The notes under the pieces are model-generated. The model did not search any database, was not told the DNA's origin, and worked only from the letters and a program-made list of their open reading frames with translations. Below are positions 1 to 10,049 of a stretch of 64,000 bases of DNA, piece after piece. Both the position numbers and the translations under genes were made by a program. How positions within the stretch are numbered: position 1 is the stretch's first letter; each line of letters begins with the position of its first letter. Source of the DNA: Rhodosorus marinus (lineage: Eukaryota > Rhodophyta > Stylonematophyceae > Stylonematales > Stylonemataceae). The stretch covers positions 434,001 through 498,000 of the forward strand of contig JAMWBK010000008.1 of NCBI GenBank assembly GCA_029953675.1. Reading direction: 5' to 3'.

Positions 1-1423
1 CTATATGATGTAATACAACTAAAATACAATATATTGTATTGTAGTGCATTTGAATGATGAAAATAAAACGAATGCCCCTTCGCAAAGTGATGATTGAACT
101 GAACTTCATTTTAAAGATGGACCTCTCTCTTGACAGGCCGCAGGCTTTCTCAAGGTCCCGCTAGACTAGCTCCTCACCTTCTTTATGCAACCAACGAAAC
201 CACCACATCAAGCAGATGGGCAAGGATTGAGCGCGCATTGGGGCATAAAACTCCGGATGCTTGCTGGTTGGAATCGCCGATATGAATGGCAATTGAGGCA
301 TCGAAAACGTTGAAATCCTTGCCATTCTTGAAATGGGACAACTGAGGCCTGCCCGAGGCCCACCTGACTAAGGGTCTTGAGGTCCTCAGGTACTCAAGAG
401 GAGACGGTACAAGCTAGACTGATCCGAAGGGCATCTGGGGGAATAGAGTAAGATGGAAAGAGGCTATAGTTGGTCCGGCTCAGACCTGCTTTTAAGTTAT
501 CAGCCCAATGCCGATATCCTCCATGTGCTTTATAGGTCTGAAAGAACTTCCAGTTTCAATAACATTCACCTAATCCGCCTGGATAGGGCTCCTGATATGT
601 CCAAATGGTGCGCCTAAGAAGGGCCCTTGGCAAGCACGGGACTCTGCGGGGAACAGAACTTGCTTATTGATCTAGCCCATTCCAACAGGGAAGTATACTT
701 GGACCATGGGGGAGGTTCTTTCTTTTTCCTAGCATTTTATAGATCATTTATGGTCTCGAACCAACTGGCGCCTTTCAAAAAAATGCGCTGCAGCGGACAT
801 ACCCCGCTCACCAGCCCGCGAACCATATCAAACTTGCTTGTACGATTGTACTATCGAACAGCTCAACTGACTTTTTAAGGAACCGAGTTAGAATTAAAAT
901 ACAATAGAAACTTCCAACCCCAACGCCGGTCGATGCATAATCCAATTAAGACTTACCACCTGTTGTATCCACGAGAATCAATTGGATAATTAAAGACTGA
1001 TATTCAATCTTTATTATTCATACGGATTGAGTTTTCTGATGCTTGAATTTAAGGGGGAGAGGCAGAAACACTTTTGGCAGTAGAAGACCTTATTAAAGAT
1101 AAAATTATAAATAATAAATATTCCCCAAAATAATTTACCCCTCTTCTCGCCGAATCCATGTTTTTTTTGCGACGTGAGAACTAAAAAACTAAAAATAAAG
1201 AAGAAAAAAAGGATGAACCTTTTGATGGGAAAATGAATTTTCGTTGTTTTTGATGTCTTTTGAGCGGTAGGGACAATCATTTTTGTAGAATATCCTAAAA
1301 ATAAACAGAACTGTCATATAACCCCAGAAAGTAGTGTTTTTGAGGGGGTTGACGTTTTTACGTCAGAAGGGGAAGGGGGGGAAGAGTTTTATGTCTACTG
1401 GGAGTTCTACATCAAGCTCTTGG
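1..1423. other. Intergenic DNA, nothing recognised
   Basis: No open frame here has a recognisable motif or a plausible exon chain. A perfect AT-rich palindrome (AATACAATATATTGTATT) lies at about 24-41. The stretch from about 1330 becomes purine-rich on the + strand and probably belongs to the promoter of the elongation factor gene that follows. Confidence 0.5.
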
Positions 1424-1444
1424 ATATAAATATAAATATAAAAA
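1424..1444 (+). promoter_or_regulatory. TATA-like element of the eEF1B-gamma gene
   Basis: Three overlapping TATAAA-type words (GATATAAATATAAATATAAA) lie about 150-170 bp upstream of the eEF1B-gamma start codon. They are followed by a G/A-rich tract (GGGGGGAGGGAGG and repeated GA) that probably forms the 5' untranslated leader. The position suits a core promoter of a highly expressed gene. The call rests on sequence alone. Confidence 0.45.
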
Positions 1445-1592
1445 GCGATCGAGTGACGAAGGGGAGGACGAATAGAGGTAGAGCGGGGGGAGGGAGGAGG
1501 GGAGAGAGAGAGTGTGTAGGGGTGGTTTGGGAGGGGTGAGTGGGTGGAAAGGTATTTTAAGGAGTTTTTTGTTGTTGTTGAAGTAGGGAAGG

Positions 1593-2846
1593 ATGGTTTT
1601 GAAGGTACACTCTTACCCGAACAATGACCGGGTGATGCGTGTGAAGATCGCAGCTTTGTACGTTGGTGCGGAGTTGGAGGAGGTCCCGGTGAGTCTTCCG
1701 TTGAGTGGGGATGTGAAGGAGAGGGTTCCGCTCGGAAAAGTTCCTTACCTGGAGACGGAAGATGGGTCCATCGTTTTTGAGTCGATCGCGGTCCTCTACT
1801 ACGTCGGTGGGTTGAGGGCGGACGTTGACCTCCTCGGAAGATCGCATCTTGAGAAGGCGAGAGTGGTGCAGTGGTTGTCCTACGTGGAGTCTTATCTATC
1901 GAAGACTTTCCCCACGCTGCTGTACCCACATTTCAGACCGGAAAATTTCAAGACGAACCCGTTGGAAGAGAAATCCAATGAGGAGCAGCTTCTGAGGGTT
2001 CTGAAAGCGTTGAATGCCCACTTGACTGACCATACGTATCTTGCATCAGAGAGAGTAACAGTTGCTGATATTGCAGTAATGCCGACTCTCAAGAGAGTTT
2101 TCGAGAACATTGCCGGGGACGATGTCCGCTCTCAGATACCGCATGTTATGCGTTACTTCAATACCTGCATGGGTAAGACCAACTTTGCTGCCGTTCTCGG
2201 TGAGGTTACCCTCTGCGAGAAGAGCTTGCGTCAGAAAAGGGACGAGCAGGTAAAGGCCAAGAAGGCCGCTGAGAAGGCTGAGAAGGCAAAGGCAAAGGAA
2301 GCCACAGCTGCACAGCCGGCCGCTGCCCCGCCCGCTGAGAAGAAGGAGAAGCCGAAGAACCCATTGGACTTGCTCCCGCCTACGCCGTTTGTTATGGACG
2401 AGTGGAAGAGGCAGTACTCAAACAACGACACTCGCCCGGTAGCACTCCCCTGGCTCTGGGAGAATATCGATAAGGAGGGGTACACCTTTTGGTTCTGCAA
2501 ATACAAGTACAACGATGAGCTGCAAAAAACATTCATGGCCGCCAACTTGATCACTGGCTGGTTTCAGCGCATTGAGCACGTCCGAAAATTCTTGTTCGGA
2601 AACGTGCACGTGTTCGGTAAAAGCGGAGAAGGCGTTGAGATCTCGGGTGTATGGATCATCCGAGGAACCATGGATCCAACTGATGACAACCTGATGGGCA
2701 AAGACGATGCAGCGTACTATGACTGGAGGAAGATGTGCAGCGATGACCCCGCTGACAAGGCCCTGATTGAGGACTACTGCGCTTGGGACGGCGATTTCAA
2801 GGGTGCATCCGAGCTTGAATTCAATCAAGGTAAAACTTTCAAATAA
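1593..2846 (+). CDS. EEF1G: Elongation factor 1B gamma subunit (eEF1G), single exon
   Basis: This 417-residue protein is the gamma subunit of the eEF1B guanine-nucleotide exchange complex, which reloads eEF1A with GTP during translation in the cytosol. A glutathione-transferase-like N-terminal domain (about residues 1-80, with the VPYLE..DG..VFES turn) is followed by the all-helical GST C domain (about 90-200). A Lys/Ala/Glu/Pro-rich linker (about 215-260) comes next, with repeated KAEKA and PAAAPP. The conserved EF1G C-terminal domain (about 265-417) carries FMDEWKRQYSN-like and IEHVRKFLFGN motifs and ends DFKGASELEFNQGKTFK. Length and order match the family exactly. The start is the first ATG after a TATA element and a purine-rich leader. 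It has no introns, unlike most neighbours. It converges with the PPR gene. Confidence 0.97.
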   Translation: MVLKVHSYPNNDRVMRVKIAALYVGAELEEVPVSLPLSGDVKERVPLGKVPYLETEDGSIVFESIAVLYYVGGLRADVDLLGRSHLEKARVVQWLSYVESYLSKTFPTLLYPHFRPENFKTNPLEEKSNEEQLLRVLKALNAHLTDHTYLASERVTVADIAVMPTLKRVFENIAGDDVRSQIPHVMRYFNTCMGKTNFAAVLGEVTLCEKSLRQKRDEQVKAKKAAEKAEKAKAKEATAAQPAAAPPAEKKEKPKNPLDLLPPTPFVMDEWKRQYSNNDTRPVALPWLWENIDKEGYTFWFCKYKYNDELQKTFMAANLITGWFQRIEHVRKFLFGNVHVFGKSGEGVEISGVWIIRGTMDPTDDNLMGKDDAAYYDWRKMCSDDPADKALIEDYCAWDGDFKGASELEFNQGKTFK

Positions 2847-3415
2847 AGTGGGAAAATGACTATCCGAACTCTACACAAGATCCATGTTGGAAGCGAGTAT
2901 GGCGCTCCGTTCCGTCCAGTTGCCATCCACCCCACCCGTCACTTGGACCTCATACGCGCTTGGTCGACCCCTGAATCCTAGTACTCTACCGCAGAGTTAA
3001 AGAGTACGTCACTATCGTGAACATAATAGCACAATGTAACGCTGAACGCGCACCTGTGAATGTGGCCGAATATGTGCTCTTGTAGGAGGTGGGTTTGTGT
3101 GTATCGGACAGTTTTGGCTACCTTTACTAATGCGACGCAGCTCCTGGCAGACCAGACCGGTCCAGAGGGGAGGGAAATAATTCTATACTTTATACGACAA
3201 AAGTTAGTAAAGATAAGAAACGGAGTCGATAAATAAGCTAATCATCAAGTGCGAAAATTCTTGGCGCTATGGTAACCATCCAGACGGTGTCAGGTAAGCG
3301 TATATGATACAAAAGAAAAGATCTACAGAAACAGCTGTGGAGAGGGCAAACAAACTACTGAGTCCACTCTGGTGTCAGTCTTGCTAAGCAGGATGTAAGG
3401 TGCAACGAATTTTCC
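2847..3415. other. 3' region between convergent genes
   Basis: About 570 bp separate the stop codons of eEF1B-gamma (+) and the PPR gene (-). I see no coding exon or repeat. It should hold the two 3' untranslated regions. Confidence 0.5.
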
Positions 3416-6142
3416 TCAGTCCTGTTGCTCTCCCGACGACACCAACGGCATAGTCAACGCGTTGTAGTAGGATCGAAGATCAGTCGCAACATTGGCTACC
3501 TCGTCATTTGACTTGCCAAAGTTGCCAACCGCATTTACGAGTTCCAACACAATCTCTTGGTGGCCAGACCTCACTAAGGAATCCACAATCGTTTGCAGAG
3601 CGTCCGTACAGGGCGCCCTGTTCATTGGTGTTACATCGTGCACAATCAGTCCAACCAGGCATACCGCGCCGTGTCTCGAACATGCGTTCAGAATAACACC
3701 CGACGCAATCTCCAGCTTCACATTGTGTTTCGCCTCGCAAACTCTCTTCAAAGTCGTTACAAACCCGTGGGGGGTACCTGCAAGCGATTGCAGCTCAAGG
3801 AGGGCCAGAAGTGAAGGTCGCTCACCCCGAGATTCCATACGTGTCACAGCCTTTCTCAGCATCTCCGGATCAGCTCTCTTCGAGCGCACAACTTCGTCAA
3901 ACAGCTGCTTCTGGAATGGAAACTCTGCTCTCACAAGCTCCGACATTTCCTCAGCACTGGCACCAGGAGACTGCAGCATGAGTACGAAGGTGTCCACGCT
4001 TGGAATCTTTCGATTATCTTTAAGCTCTGCGAGCGCGTTCCTGGGAGTGATCGCGCCGCACCGCATAAGAGTATTGACGTCTTGCGTTAATAGTCGTCTT
4101 CCCGCTGTTCGCAACCAGGACACATGATGCAACGCCTTTTGACGCTTGTCTGTACGCGAGTACACATCTGCTAGGCTTGATACATAGATAGCCTTCACGT
4201 CCTCACCGCCTTCTCCATCAAAGAACGCGCTCAGGTTTTCTAGCGTCCGCCAGTCCCTGTCTACCGCCAGCCGTCTGCTAGCATGTTTATGAGCCTTCAA
4301 CGACATTTGTTTTTCAAGGACTTCCATTATCCACACGACAAACACGCTTCGCCGATGCTTCGCATACACAGGAAGGAGACCTACTAGAGCCCGCTGACTC
4401 TCGCCGGATCCCTCTTCACAAACGAGCTCGAGAAGCTTGTTTTCCATCTCGGTCATGTTCTCCCGTATCGCCAGGCCAATAAGCTCAACTATGCTTTCCA
4501 GATTGACTTTAACGCCAAGCCGCTCCATAACATCAATCGCAACCTGCGCATCACCTATGTCCTTCGCGAAACTGATCATCTTATTGCAAAAGGTTACGTC
4601 GACGCCTTTGCTGTACTTCCCCACATCCAGCAGGACGGTAAAGGCTCCTCTGACGTCCCCGGATCTGGCGAGTTCCTGAACAAGCATGAGTAGAATTCTA
4701 TCGTTACCGCCCGCGTCCATTGTTTTTCTCACTGCTGCTATTGCGGAGCTCAAGCCTCCATGACGAGCAGTCGCTCTAATCACGAGCCGTGCCATTTCAA
4801 GGTCCGGCTTGAAGCCTTTGCTCAGCGCCACATCGAACATTTTCAGCGCTTCATCAGGCATGCCAATCTTGACGTACAGGCTCATGAGCGTAGAATACGT
4901 GACTATAGTTGGCCTTACACCAACCTTGCTCATTTCATCCACTACAAGAAGGGCTTCGACGACGTTGTCATTCCTCCCATGTGCGAAAGTCAACAAGTTG
5001 TAAGTAACATGATTTGGGCGCAATCCTCTAACTCTCATTTCTTTCATAAGCTCCAATACTCTCTCGACTACGCCTCTCTTCGCATACAAATTAATCACTT
5101 GATTGTACAAAGGCAAATCCACTAGTCCCCTCCTGGAAGCCATCTCGAACGTTTTCAGCGCCAAGCGATCCCAGCCACAGGCAGAATAACATCTCACTTG
5201 AGCAGTGACTGAAAGAGCGGTTTCTCGAAAACCTCGCTCCTTCATCTCCTGAAAGGTCGCGTGGAACATATCCACATCACGCAACTGCGCGTACGCTTCG
5301 AGAATGGTATGATAGACGTAGCCATCCAGCTCCATAGTCCCTTTCCGCCGTACCTTCTCAAAAACGTCAATCGCTCCGGTGAAGTCCCTCGCCTCTATGA
5401 ATGTTGCAAGTAGCGCGGAGAGTGAAAAGGCATTCGGCTCTATGCCATGGCTCTCCATACTATTAAACACTCGTAACGCTCCTTCCTTATCACCACGGCT
5501 CCGACATTCAGATAGCATCGTCGTAAACCCGTACCTTCCCAAGTGTCTTTTTTCTGGTGGGACACTCTGAATCATGGCGACGAGAACCTTCTCCGCTTCA
5601 TTCAGATCTCCACTTTTGAAAGCAGATTTCACAGCGGCGCAGAACAAGTCCCCCCGCACCGCTTGTTGCAAGCATGGCAAATGCGATGGAAGCGACTGGA
5701 GGTTGATCAAGTTGATCAAGTTGATCCGCTCACCGTGTTCCGCGAATTCCTGTACTGCAGAATTCAGAACTCTTCCAGGATCTGTACTCATCCGTAGAGC
5801 TTTCTGAGCACGCAGTAATTCATCGGCACGGACGTAAGCAATCAACATGGACGATTCTACTCCCAACGTGGGCCGTATTTGGAAATCCGCCATGGAACGG
5901 CACACGTCCTCGGCCTCCCGCAACCTCCCTCCAGCACCTAAAGCCCTAACCAACTCCTCGAACAGCGCTCTAGATGGTGGTGTCTCCGGGACATGGAAGA
6001 TTGATCGAAAAGCTTCAAGCGCCTCATCAAATCGACCCGACTTGGCCAAATACAGAACGTCCAACTTCTCCGACGCTCCCTTCCCATTCAAGCCTCCCTC
6101 AATCTTCCATGCCCTCCGGAGAGTCGTATCCGTAAGTCGCAT
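3416..6142 (-). CDS. P-class pentatricopeptide repeat (PPR) protein, 908 aa
   Basis: A single uninterrupted frame encodes tandem ~35-residue helical hairpins of PPR type. Clear units include RYGFTTMLSECRSRGDKEGA, LYNQVINLYAKRGVVERVLE, VTYNLLTFAHGRNDNVVEAL and IVTYSTLMSLYVKIGMPDEA. The array runs from about residue 60 to beyond 550, and more degenerate helical repeats continue toward the C-terminus. PPR proteins bind single-stranded RNA in mitochondria or plastids and act in RNA processing, stability or translation. No E, DYW, SMR or nuclease domain is visible, so this looks like a pure P-class member. The target RNA and organelle cannot be read from the sequence, and no obvious presequence precedes the first ATG (an in-frame stop lies just upstream). 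A short INL triplet (RINLINLINLQ) reflects a 9-bp microsatellite in the gene. Confidence 0.9.
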   Translation of the reverse strand: MRLTDTTLRRAWKIEGGLNGKGASEKLDVLYLAKSGRFDEALEAFRSIFHVPETPPSRALFEELVRALGAGGRLREAEDVCRSMADFQIRPTLGVESSMLIAYVRADELLRAQKALRMSTDPGRVLNSAVQEFAEHGERINLINLINLQSLPSHLPCLQQAVRGDLFCAAVKSAFKSGDLNEAEKVLVAMIQSVPPEKRHLGRYGFTTMLSECRSRGDKEGALRVFNSMESHGIEPNAFSLSALLATFIEARDFTGAIDVFEKVRRKGTMELDGYVYHTILEAYAQLRDVDMFHATFQEMKERGFRETALSVTAQVRCYSACGWDRLALKTFEMASRRGLVDLPLYNQVINLYAKRGVVERVLELMKEMRVRGLRPNHVTYNLLTFAHGRNDNVVEALLVVDEMSKVGVRPTIVTYSTLMSLYVKIGMPDEALKMFDVALSKGFKPDLEMARLVIRATARHGGLSSAIAAVRKTMDAGGNDRILLMLVQELARSGDVRGAFTVLLDVGKYSKGVDVTFCNKMISFAKDIGDAQVAIDVMERLGVKVNLESIVELIGLAIRENMTEMENKLLELVCEEGSGESQRALVGLLPVYAKHRRSVFVVWIMEVLEKQMSLKAHKHASRRLAVDRDWRTLENLSAFFDGEGGEDVKAIYVSSLADVYSRTDKRQKALHHVSWLRTAGRRLLTQDVNTLMRCGAITPRNALAELKDNRKIPSVDTFVLMLQSPGASAEEMSELVRAEFPFQKQLFDEVVRSKRADPEMLRKAVTRMESRGERPSLLALLELQSLAGTPHGFVTTLKRVCEAKHNVKLEIASGVILNACSRHGAVCLVGLIVHDVTPMNRAPCTDALQTIVDSLVRSGHQEIVLELVNAVGNFGKSNDEVANVATDLRSYYNALTMPLVSSGEQQD
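5702..5728. repeat. 9-bp microsatellite inside the PPR gene
   Basis: Three consecutive 9-bp units (GTTGATCAA type) encode an Ile-Asn-Leu triplet repeat in the PPR protein. The units keep the reading frame. Confidence 0.7.
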
Positions 6143-7380
6143 TCCAAATCCTCAAGCGGCAAGCCGCTACAAGGTCCTCCAAAATCTTACCATCGATACC
6201 TTTTTTCGCGACTTTCACTCCGTAAAACTCATCTAATTCCAACAGCAAACAACTCAAGAAAAAAGGGACCTTCCTCAACCCAAACCTAGCTCGTACAGGA
6301 GCGAATCCTACATTATTCTAGGACCTCATTTTCCTCTATCTTACGCCGCCCCCCAAGAGAGATGTATTCCACCCCATACCAAGTCCAGCTCGCTTCTTAC
6401 AACCGTTCTCCATCCACCTCCCTCTATGTGAAGAAGCCTCCAAAACACAACTTCGTTTTGTGTATCTCCAGCGCAAATGACAAGAACCAGAATTATGAAA
6501 CAAATCTCAATGCCAAACTCGCGAAAACGATTATGGCGAATGATACCAAAAAAAGTCCAAATGATTCTATTTTTTCTTTGGCCAAGTTGTCCCAGCCCCG
6601 TACTGCTCGGTACATAGGACAACCATGTAATTGTAACTGAGACTTTTTTGGCCGATCAGCGTTTAAACTCTCTCATTGATTGTTGACGAAACCGGAATAT
6701 ATGCATGGCTATATTTAAAGACATACTAGGTAACAATCTGGAAAATGAAAATCGATTTCAACCAAGTGTCTGCCGAGAAAAATCTCAATAAGAACAGACC
6801 ACAAACAAAGAAAGGATCAAGTACATATTATATTAAAATTATACTATTTACAGTGTATTCTGAAGAGGACACCCCTTCGGATCAGAATCGCCTCACCTTC
6901 TTTCATTGCGGTGCGACTGGGGGGTGCAAAAAAAAAATAATATTGAACTCGCTGTTGGGTATTTGTTAGCATCAAGCTAAATATGAGACAATATCCTACC
7001 CAGTTTGACGTTCTCGAGCTGAACGCTTTTCATGTTTAGTGGAAACTTATTTAATACTTTTTCCTATTGTTCAAGCGTTCGGGTAAGGGGTGGTGCATAA
7101 TGCAATAAAACTACAACCTCTAGTTGTATGTCAATCAATATTTTATTAGATGACTGACTTCAATCATTTAAGTAGTGTCAGCTTTTCTTTTTTTTTGGGG
7201 GGGGTGGGTCGGTCCTCCTTGTTAGACGAACAACGTCTCTCCCTTTCGAGAGGCCTTTGCGTGTTGTTCACTAGCTCAGCTCATAAACGAGCGGTGATTT
7301 GGTTAGTAAATTATCATATCAGTTGTTTCTACTGCTCGAAGGAACCATTCAGCAGTGACTTGCGCTCAAATACGACCCGA
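6143..7380. other. Intergenic DNA between the PPR and mL15 genes
   Basis: About 1.2 kb hold no supported exon. It contains the 5' flank of the PPR gene and the 3' flank of the mL15 gene, with T-runs and G-runs but no recognisable element. Confidence 0.45.
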
Positions 7381-9194
7381 TCAGGAGTCCCCTGAGGAAG
7401 GATTTCGTGGGGAACTAGCCGTCTTCGGTTTTTGGACCTGCTTAGATGGTGCTTCCTTACTAGTACTACCCTCGTCATCAACAGGCTCTGCAGTCGCACC
7501 GGTCAGATTCAGATCGGATGGCAGCGATTTCTGATCGTCAGCAGGTGCCTCTGCCCTTCCGCTGTCCGTAGCTTCGGAGTCTGCTCGTTCAGTCTCCGCC
7601 TTGCTGGCATCTTCGACCTTGCTATCCTTGGACTTGGTTTTCCTAGAAGCTTTCTTCTCAATCTTGATATCGATCTTCTTGATTCCTTCCGCATCTAGCT
7701 CCTCCTCGACTTGCTGGACCTTTGCCTGAATCATATCCCTCTCAACATCAAAGTTTTCCCCAAACTCGGGTACTTCCTCAGACCCCGCCACCTTCTGCCT
7801 CTCTACAATTTCCACTATTCTTCGTTTCTCTCGCTCCTCGGCTACAAGTTTCCACTGCTCCTCAGCTCGTTTCAAGCGATCCTGGAAGTCCTCCTCCCCT
7901 TCCTTCATCACTCCCTTCAGGCGATCACTTATACTCTTCTTGAAAAGAGTTCGATGCAACGCGACGCGCGGGTGAACATACAATACATCCTCAGCCCTAT
8001 CTATGTACCTGAAAGCTTGTCCGTTCTCATCTCTTTCCGTATAAAAGAACTTGTATGCGTCTTTCGGTTCGGCCTGAAATATGAGTAGCAAAATGGAATT
8101 AGTAAAGTTAGACTCATGGTGAGGCTATCCAATGCGATCCGCCATCTAAGTCCGAAAAAGCCTGGTGAACTGGATTCGCTCGATTGCTGTCCAGAGCGTT
8201 TCCGTTTTCACTATCGAACAGGTTCGATTGTGGATTCTCCACGAGAACTTACGGGTTTTGGAACAGGCAAGTTCTGCTTTGTCCAGCGCTCTGGTCGGAG
8301 GTGAACTTTAAGCCCATGCCTCGTGTAATAAACCAGCGTCAGCTTTCCACCGTTGGCTAATATTGCCTGTGCTGCTTGGTACGACGCCAGTGGCACCTCA
8401 ATGTCAATCTTGGCGGAGAAATATTCCCTGCCCTATCGTGTGGAAAGAAACAGTGTCAGTGCATACGAGCGAACATCTTTGACGAAATTGGCAGAGGATG
8501 TTGCTGTGGGCAGGCTAAAATCGCACCTTCGCGGTTAACTTCATGCCCCCTGGGTATCGGTTGACGTGCGGCTTCCATTGCTTCATGTCAAACAGCTTCT
8601 TCATGGTAATCTTCTCGTTTGGGTTGAGTTTTCCCGTGTCGATCAACCATTGAATTTGGTTAAGGTTAAAAGCTCTCATAGTACGTTCATTCCTAACAAA
8701 CAAAAAAACCAAAGCCGAGAGTGAGCATAGTTATAGATCCATAGATTCAATTCCAGGATTTTGAAACAAAGCTTTTGGTGACAGACGTACGGCTTAGTAT
8801 TCGCCCATGTTTTCGGGAATTGCATGTGGTAGGGAGTTCCCGCCGCGAATCTCGCGGGCAACTTGCTCCCGGATTGCTTATAAAACGTATTCTGTCCCCT
8901 TCCGTAGTTCCTCGATCCACCGCCAAACCCTCTCCTCTTAAGAACCTGTGCGTTCGTCAAAACGGATCAACAAGAACACCAATTGAAACTGTCAGGTACC
9001 CTACGTAGAATCAAAAGGCATCTCATTCAAAAACTGAAATGCGCTCTGACTTTTTTTCTCGATCCAGGGTTGATCCTCAGCCGATCCAAAGCCACCAGCT
9101 CCGTTTCTGCAACCTCATGAAACCACCGCCGCGGCGCTACACCTAACGATTCTCTACGGGTTCCTCCAGACCATACCGTCCGTAACAAGGACAT
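7381..9194 (-). CDS. MRPL15: Mitochondrial ribosomal protein uL15m, five exons
   Basis: Exons 9194-9051, 8945-8791, 8692-8527, 8432-8253 and 8073-7381 join in phase to a 445-residue protein. It is the L15 protein of the mitochondrial large ribosomal subunit. L15 hallmarks follow in order: LDRLRINPGSRKK, then a Gly/Arg-rich stretch (GFGGGSRNYGRGQ), TPYHMQFPKT, the FNLNQIQWLIDTGKL segment, and the C-terminal L15 fold IEVPLASYQAAQAILANGG followed by VYYTRHGLKVHLRPE. That last part matches mitochondrial rather than cytosolic L15 relatives. Every splice site is GT-AG (for example GTACGT, GTAAGT). The last ~190 residues form a charged, Ser/Glu/Lys-rich tail that bacterial L15 lacks. Exon 3 could alternatively end at GTTAAC, with a shift in the next acceptor. 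The family call is firm and exact splice sites are likely. Confidence 0.88.
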
Positions 9195-10049
9195 TGTGAA
9201 TGACTATCTTATACAAATAAAACGCAAGGAGAGACCAAGAAAATGCCACTCTTTGCCTCTATTCCATGCTCTTCAATGACCCCCAAAACCCATATCATCA
9301 ACCCCAGCCGCTAACCTCAATAAAACAAATCAATCCTGACCGCGTACGTGAACGAATTAGAATTTTAGTAAACGTACTATTAGCTACAAGCGTACATTTT
9401 AGTATGATTGTACATATTTGAAATGTACATCATACTAACTTGGTACTAAGGTGATCTTAAGTTTCTGAGTAGTCTTTGCGTGTTTGCTAAGGAGGCTAAG
9501 ATATGATCAGTTCAGTCCCGAGCGAAACTACGGAGTCCTTTTTATTGCCCGCCACGAGCCACAGAGGGCGGCGCTAAGCAGAGATAAAAACTTTGGGGAG
9601 ATGGTAGCGAGGACCCCTCTAGCTAAACATTACTGTGGGAGGCTGAGAAGAAAACCAAGACGGTAACCAGGGAAGCCCGGCAGCTGAGATCTGCAAAGGA
9701 CAGACCCTAGGGAGGCGGCCTGGCGCGCTCCTGAATAACTAGGGCAGGGTTATACTCCCAGCGGGTCAGGCTCATGGAATTATGCAGGCGAGAAAGAGCA
9801 TCATTAGGGTCACAGAAGTACTCCCTCACTACCTGGAAAAATCCCAAAGACTTCCATAGATAACGGATCAAACCGAAGAGCCCACTGGCTTTATTTCACG
9901 TTGTATGCGCTATGATCGGATGGCTAGATCCCCATCGTTCCGAGGCTCCAGGTGAAGCCGAACCCACTGACAAGGAGAGCCGGTTAACGATGAGACAAGG
10001 CGCTTCTTCGTATCTGGTTTTTACAATTCGGAGTCGACGAGATGCCACT
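9195..10049. other. Intergenic DNA between mL15 and the phosphohexomutase gene
   Basis: About 850 bp without a recognisable exon. A Lys/Arg-rich 60-codon open frame near 9484-9666 matches nothing I know and is probably chance. Confidence 0.45.

Noticed and set aside
1363-1929. 188-codon minus frame across the eEF1B-gamma leader and start
   Set aside because: Mostly antisense of G/A-rich leader DNA, giving Pro/Ser/Thr-rich nonsense; the sense frame is a textbook eEF1B-gamma.
3492-4127. 211-codon plus frame
   Set aside because: Antisense of the PPR gene; Ser-rich composition is typical of a shadow frame.
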